Assembly (NCBI GenBank): GCA_012512865.1
Contig: JAAZDH010000242.1
Span: forward strand, 1 to 18,622
Source of the DNA: Clostridiaceae bacterium
GTDB lineage: Bacteria > Bacillota > Clostridia > Acetivibrionales > DUMC01
DNA: 18,622 bases
Reading direction: 5' to 3'
The position numbers were made by a program, and so were the translations under genes. Positions within the stretch are counted from its first letter, which is position 1, and each line of letters begins with the position of its first letter. A model generated the notes under the pieces. The model saw only the letters and a program-made list of their open reading frames with translations, had not been told where the DNA came from and searched no databases. Below, piece by piece: positions 14,836 to 18,622 of the stretch.

Positions 14836-17247
14836 ATGATAACGTATGCATGTTTTAATGAGCATGATAAAAAGGCAGTCGAAGAGCTGGTAAAATTCAT
14901 TCCTGGAAAAATATTTGATTTCCATGCCCACGTTTACAGGGAAAAAGACCTGAACAAATCAACAGGAAGAAATATTTTCATTGGTCATGATGTTGTGGAG
15001 GCGGAAACATGGCTGAAAAATTTAACCAAGATACTGGGGCGTGAACCTCGCGGCGCCTTATTCATGCCATTTCCTACAGAAAAATGTGATATTGATGCAG
15101 CGAATAATTATTTAGTAACACAACTGGCGCAATTTAAAGAGAGCAAGGGACTTGTTCTTGTTTCCCCAACGCATCGAAAAGATTTAATACTAAAACACCT
15201 TGAAAATCCCCAGGTTGTAGGCTTTAAACCCTATCACCTGTTTAGCAGTTATAAGCCAACCTTTGATTCAACCATTGATGATTATATCCCGGATTGGGTT
15301 TGGGAGGAGGCAAACAAAAGAAACCTGGTTATTATGCTGCATTTAGTAAAGAATAGGGCATTGGCTGATGTGGATAACCAAAGAATAATAAGAGAAAAGT
15401 GCAAAAAATATCCACAAGTAAAGCTCATTTTAGCTCATGCTGCAAGAGGGTTTAACGCGGTAAATACATTAAGAGGCATAGGCTCTTTAAGAGGGCTTGA
15501 AAATATATGGTTTGATACTTCGGCAATATGTGAAGCGTCCCCAATAAAAGCTATTCTTAATGAATTTGGCCCGACAAGGGTGCTTTGGGGAAGCGATTTT
15601 CCAATATCACAAACCAGGGGAAAGTGCATATCACTGGGAGACGGGTTTATTTGGATACAGGAAGGCACAACAAGCTTCGAGAAATTAGCCACACCTTGCA
15701 ATCCAATCCTTGTTGTAATTGAGTCTATACGGGCGCTAAAATGTGCTGCAGATGACTTCGGGTTGAATTATGCTGATATAGAAGATATCTTCTACAATAA
15801 TGCGGTAAACCTCCTGGAAAAGGTAAAGAAAGATGGAAATGCTGAAAGCGCAAGCCTGGGAAGGCTGCAAAACATAGAAAACACGGGAAATGCATCATGC
15901 CCGGCAAACAGCGGAAGCATGGAAAATGTAACAAGCATAAAAACACAAGCACTGTACCTGCAAGCAAAAAAGATTATACCGGGAGGGGTACAGCTGTTAA
16001 GTAAACGGCCTGAGATGATGGCACCGGGTGTTTGGCCGCCCTATTTTAGAGAAGCACGTGGTTGCGAAGTCTGGGACCTGGATGGCAGGCATTATTATGA
16101 TATGTCTACAAACGGGATTGGTTCCTGCCTGCTGGGCTACAGGGACCCTGATGTGACAAGGGCCGTAATAAGGAGAATCAACCTGGGAAGTATGAGCACC
16201 TTAAATCCTCCCGAGGAGGTATGTCTTGCAGGTAAGCTCCTGGAAATACACCCCTGGGCTGAGCAGGTGAGGTTTGCCCGCACAGGTGGGGAGATCGGGG
16301 CAGTTGCCGTACGAATAGCAAGGGCTACAACGGATCGTTCTGTTATTACAATATCCGGCTACCATGGATGGCATGACTGGTATCTGGCTGCAAATCTTGG
16401 CGAAGATGATGCTTTAAGAGGACACTTGCTTCTTGGATTGGACCCCCTCGGGGCGCCGAGGGAATTGCGAAAAACGGCAGTAACTTTCAAACATGGTGAT
16501 TTTGATGAATTCCGGAAAGTCCTAGACGAATATGGAGACGGACTTGCTGCAGTAATAATGGAGCCTTGCAGGTATAAAGATCCGAAAAACGGCTTTTTGG
16601 AATACGTAAGGAGCGAAACTGCAAAAAGGGGAATTATATTAATATTTGATGAAGTCACGATAGGTTGGAGGCTTAACCTTGGGGGTTCGCATTTAAGATT
16701 TGGAGTTAATCCTGATATGGCAATATTTGCAAAGGCACTGGGAAACGGACACCCAATAGCGGCAGTTATAGGGACAAAGGAGGCCATGCAAGGAGCACAC
16801 GGTTCATTTATCAGCAGTACATATTGGACTGAGAGTGTAGGTCCGGCAGCAGCTCTCGCAGTTATCGATAAATTGGAAAAATATGATGTAGCTGGACATG
16901 TTGCCGGCATAGGAAGCAAAATTATGTATTTGTGGAAACAATATGGCGGTAAATATGATCTGCCCGTTATAGTAGAAGACGGTTATCCATGCCTTGCCCA
17001 TTTTAAATTTGACCATGAGCTTTCACAACACTTAAACACCCTTTATGTGCAGCTGATGCTGGAGAGGGGATTCCTGGCAGGAGTCAGCATTTATCCTACC
17101 TTTGCTCATACAGAAGAAATAGTGGATTTATATGGCAATGCCATAGACGAGGTGTTCGGTATCATTGCCGGCTGTTTGAAAGAAAATGCTGTAGGGAAGA
17201 TGTTAAAAGGCCCAGTGGCGCATACGGGTTTTAGAAGGTTGTTATAA
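14836..17247 (+). CDS. Fusion of Amidohydro_2 amidohydrolase and class III (GSA aminomutase-like) PLP enzyme
   Basis: The 803 residues form two full enzymes in one frame. Residues 1-330 are an amidohydrolase-2 TIM barrel with all expected metal and catalytic positions: H30 and H32 (FHAH), H169 (MLHL), H201 (LAHAARG) and D254 (WGSDFP). Such domains are hydrolases, lactonases or decarboxylases. Residues 331-375 are a polar Ser/Asn/Gly linker. Residues 376-803 are a class III PLP enzyme close to glutamate-1-semialdehyde aminomutase: PGGVQ, YHGWHD, D605-E606, and lysine K633 in FAKALGNGHPI. The D-K spacing of 28 equals that of D245 and K273 in GSA aminomutase. No haem genes are nearby, so a sugar or amino-acid role is more likely than HemL. 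AAGGGG precedes the ATG by 7 bases. A split into two genes is not supported: no stop, and no good ribosome site near the linker ATG. Confidence 0.88.
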   Translation: MITYACFNEHDKKAVEELVKFIPGKIFDFHAHVYREKDLNKSTGRNIFIGHDVVEAETWLKNLTKILGREPRGALFMPFPTEKCDIDAANNYLVTQLAQFKESKGLVLVSPTHRKDLILKHLENPQVVGFKPYHLFSSYKPTFDSTIDDYIPDWVWEEANKRNLVIMLHLVKNRALADVDNQRIIREKCKKYPQVKLILAHAARGFNAVNTLRGIGSLRGLENIWFDTSAICEASPIKAILNEFGPTRVLWGSDFPISQTRGKCISLGDGFIWIQEGTTSFEKLATPCNPILVVIESIRALKCAADDFGLNYADIEDIFYNNAVNLLEKVKKDGNAESASLGRLQNIENTGNASCPANSGSMENVTSIKTQALYLQAKKIIPGGVQLLSKRPEMMAPGVWPPYFREARGCEVWDLDGRHYYDMSTNGIGSCLLGYRDPDVTRAVIRRINLGSMSTLNPPEEVCLAGKLLEIHPWAEQVRFARTGGEIGAVAVRIARATTDRSVITISGYHGWHDWYLAANLGEDDALRGHLLLGLDPLGAPRELRKTAVTFKHGDFDEFRKVLDEYGDGLAAVIMEPCRYKDPKNGFLEYVRSETAKRGIILIFDEVTIGWRLNLGGSHLRFGVNPDMAIFAKALGNGHPIAAVIGTKEAMQGAHGSFISSTYWTESVGPAAALAVIDKLEKYDVAGHVAGIGSKIMYLWKQYGGKYDLPVIVEDGYPCLAHFKFDHELSQHLNTLYVQLMLERGFLAGVSIYPTFAHTEEIVDLYGNAIDEVFGIIAGCLKENAVGKMLKGPVAHTGFRRLL

Positions 17248-17268
17248 TTACGAGGTGAATAAACCAGG

Positions 17269-17292
17269 ATGCATTTTCAAAAGCATTTTTTT
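17269..17292 (+). terminator. Probable terminator of the fusion gene
   Basis: ATGC (17269-17272) and GCAT (17283-17286) enclose a loop that can extend pairing (TTT with AAA), followed by seven T residues. The stem is short and AT-rich, but the position, 22 bases after the stop, is right. Confidence 0.5.
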
Positions 17293-17311
17293 AGATGATA
17301 TTCTTTTTATA

Positions 17312-17339
17312 ATAGATACAAAATTATAGATACAAAATT
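17312..17339. repeat. Perfect 14-base tandem duplication
   Basis: ATAGATACAAAATT occurs twice without a gap (17312-17325 and 17326-17339). The copies are identical, so this is a recent duplication. Confidence 0.8.
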
Positions 17340-17441
17340 CAGCAGGGGATAATTACATTGCCCTGGAAAAGCTCAATTTTCCTGTTTTTCTCAAACTTGG
17401 ATTTTTCCTTGGATTTACCATGATTTAATCCCTGACAGTTG

Positions 17442-17450
17442 TGGTATTAT
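17442..17450 (+). promoter_or_regulatory. Extended -10-like element before the broken AraC gene
   Basis: TGGTATTAT has the TGn-TATTAT form but no acceptable -35 lies upstream. A second TATAAT at 17577-17582 is too close to the start codon to serve. Confidence 0.3.
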
Positions 17451-17597
17451 ATATTCACAAGCAATGCTGCATTGAGTGCTCAGGGTAAACAATATTGCAT
17501 GCCGCAGCAGGATTGCAAGGATTCTTTTAACAGCTGTCCGTCACGATCAAGTACGGTCAAGGAAGGCTAAAAAGGCTATAATGAAGGATGTGTTAAC

Positions 17598-18478
17598 ATG
17601 ATTGATTTCAGTGTTAATGTTATTTGGTTCTCGAAAGAAAAGTATCGGATTGATGCAGCACTATGGCCACATAAACATGATTATTATCATTATATTTATA
17701 TTTTAAACGGCACAGGGAAAATAACAATTGATGGAAATGATTATTTAGCCCAGGAGAACGATTTTTACCTGACGCATAAAGGTATTACGCACAGCCTTGA
17801 AACAAAAAGCAAGGATGGCATGACAGTAATAGAAATAAAATTTGAAGTGAATAATGAGCAACTGGCTTCACACTTGAACCGGCTGCCATACAGGGTAAGG
17901 CTGCCAGGCTTGGATATAAGGCATAAACTTGAAAATTTCATATACGAAGGAATGAGAAAAGAGGCTTACCATGAAGAACTAATAAATTTGCAGTTTACGG
18001 AAATATTATTGTTTTTGCTTCGTTACAATGAGAATAGCACTAAAAGCATAAGCAGCAGCTTAATCAGCACTGGTAGCAGGAATAACATGGATGCCAGCCG
18101 TGATGCTATTGATACCAAGTGCCTGGATGATGCAATTAATTATATGAAAAATAATTTGACCATGGTTTTTGTCTGGATAATTTGTCCAAGATTGCCAAAA
18201 TGTCAAAGTATCATTTTTGCAGGTGTTTCAAAAAACATTACGGTACAACCCCGATGCAATATTTTATAATGTTAAGAATATCAAAGGCAAAAGAACTATT
18301 ATTGTTTTCTGATATGAATATAACCCAGATAGCCGGCAGTGTGGGTTTCAATAATGCCAGGTACTTTAGCAAGGTTTTCAAGCAAAAAGAGTTGATGACC
18401 CCGGCAGAATATGCAAAGAAGTATAAACCTAATTTATATTTTTATCTGAAAGATAGAAAAGATATTGTATATAGGTAA
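17598..18478 (+). pseudogene. AraC-family regulator broken by a -1 frameshift
   Basis: The first 190 or so codons encode a cupin sensor domain (WPHKHDYYHYIYILNGTGKITIDG, then LTHKGITHSLE) and the start of the DNA-binding domain (CLDDAINYMKNNLTMVF). The frame then drifts to an unrelated tail and stops at 18269. The lost sequence continues in the next frame from about 18170: CLDNLSKIAKMSKYHFCRCF, then YGTTPMQYF, ITQIAGSVGFNNARYFSKVF and MTPAEYAKKY, ending at 18478. Rejoined at the T5 run (18166-18170) it gives a normal AraC of about 293 residues, as if one T of a T6 run were missing. As written, the product lacks both helix-turn-helix units. GAAGGA (17583-17588) supports the ATG. It may be a true lesion, a read error, or a slippage site. 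Confidence 0.85.
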
Positions 18479-18622
18479 TGTTTAAATTATAAAGTGTTTT
18501 TTGCCATTCAAAGCAATTTTACATACATTAAAAGCAATTTTCTGTATATATATTTGATGAGGGCCATAATATAATTTATATTGTAATCATAATATAGTTC
18601 CAACAATAATCAAAATAAAGCA
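18479..18622. other. AT-rich tail with one candidate promoter
   Basis: No gene begins within these 144 bases. AAAGCAATTTT occurs twice (near 18509 and 18530). TTGATG (18554-18559), 17 bases, TATATT (18577-18582) may be a promoter for a gene beyond the window. Confidence 0.45.

Larger units (their letters stand above)
17248..17597. other. 350-base spacer between fusion gene and broken AraC gene
   Basis: No gene is visible. It contains a probable terminator (17269-17292), a perfect 14-base tandem duplication (17312-17339), a GGAAAA/TTTTCC hairpin followed by TTTTT (17365-17389) and a CTTGGATTT repeat just after it. An extended -10-like TGGTATTAT (17442-17450) and the palindrome CAATGCTGCATTG (17462-17474) could belong to control of the AraC gene. 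Confidence 0.55.

Overview
The window looks like accessory, sugar-related DNA from a low-to-mid-GC Gram-positive bacterium, most likely class Clostridia. Arginine is written mostly AGG/AGA and isoleucine often ATA. Ribosome binding sites are strong GGAGG types, terminators are U-tailed hairpins, and the tRNA carries an encoded CCA. Nothing in the sequence fixes the genus. There is no transposase, CRISPR array or phage gene.

Layout. (1) 1-4129: a 5'-truncated short-chain dehydrogenase with Phe at the catalytic Tyr position, a large FAD flavoprotein of the fumarate reductase/SDH superfamily, and a cupin-AraC regulator preceded by a bipartite hairpin. (2) 4130-7131: a repeat-rich spacer with a promoter, then a UROD-superfamily protein and a DegT-type PLP aminotransferase, closed by a clear terminator. 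(3) 7132-10447: nitroreductase, ABC half-exporter and sugar-isomerase-like TIM barrel, tightly spaced and ending in a hairpin. (4) 10542-10700: tRNA-Val(GAC) with its own promoter and terminator. (5) 10701-12350: a membrane-anchored beta-propeller protein whose last blade is cut off where it runs into the 3' end of an opposing AraC gene. (6) 12289-14635: that AraC gene on the minus strand, divergent from a GH4 alpha-galactosidase-like gene; this is the classic arrangement of a local sugar regulator and its target. (7) 14636-17292: a hairpin-led gene for an 803-residue fusion of an amidohydrolase (Amidohydro_2) with a complete class III PLP enzyme resembling glutamate-1-semialdehyde aminomutase. 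(8) 17293-18622: an AraC gene broken by a one-base frameshift, then a tail with one promoter-like site.

Together the genes suggest metabolism of unusual sugars, cyclitols or amino sugars: oxidation (SDR, FAD enzyme, nitroreductase), isomerisation, amination (two unrelated PLP folds), glycoside cleavage (GH4) and several AraC sensors. No sugar importer or kinase is present, so any pathway is incomplete here. The most unusual single object is the amidohydrolase-aminotransferase fusion. Signs of local decay or rearrangement are the truncated propeller, the frameshifted AraC and the Tyr-to-Phe SDR. Three spacers are built from short degenerate tandem repeats with regular periods.
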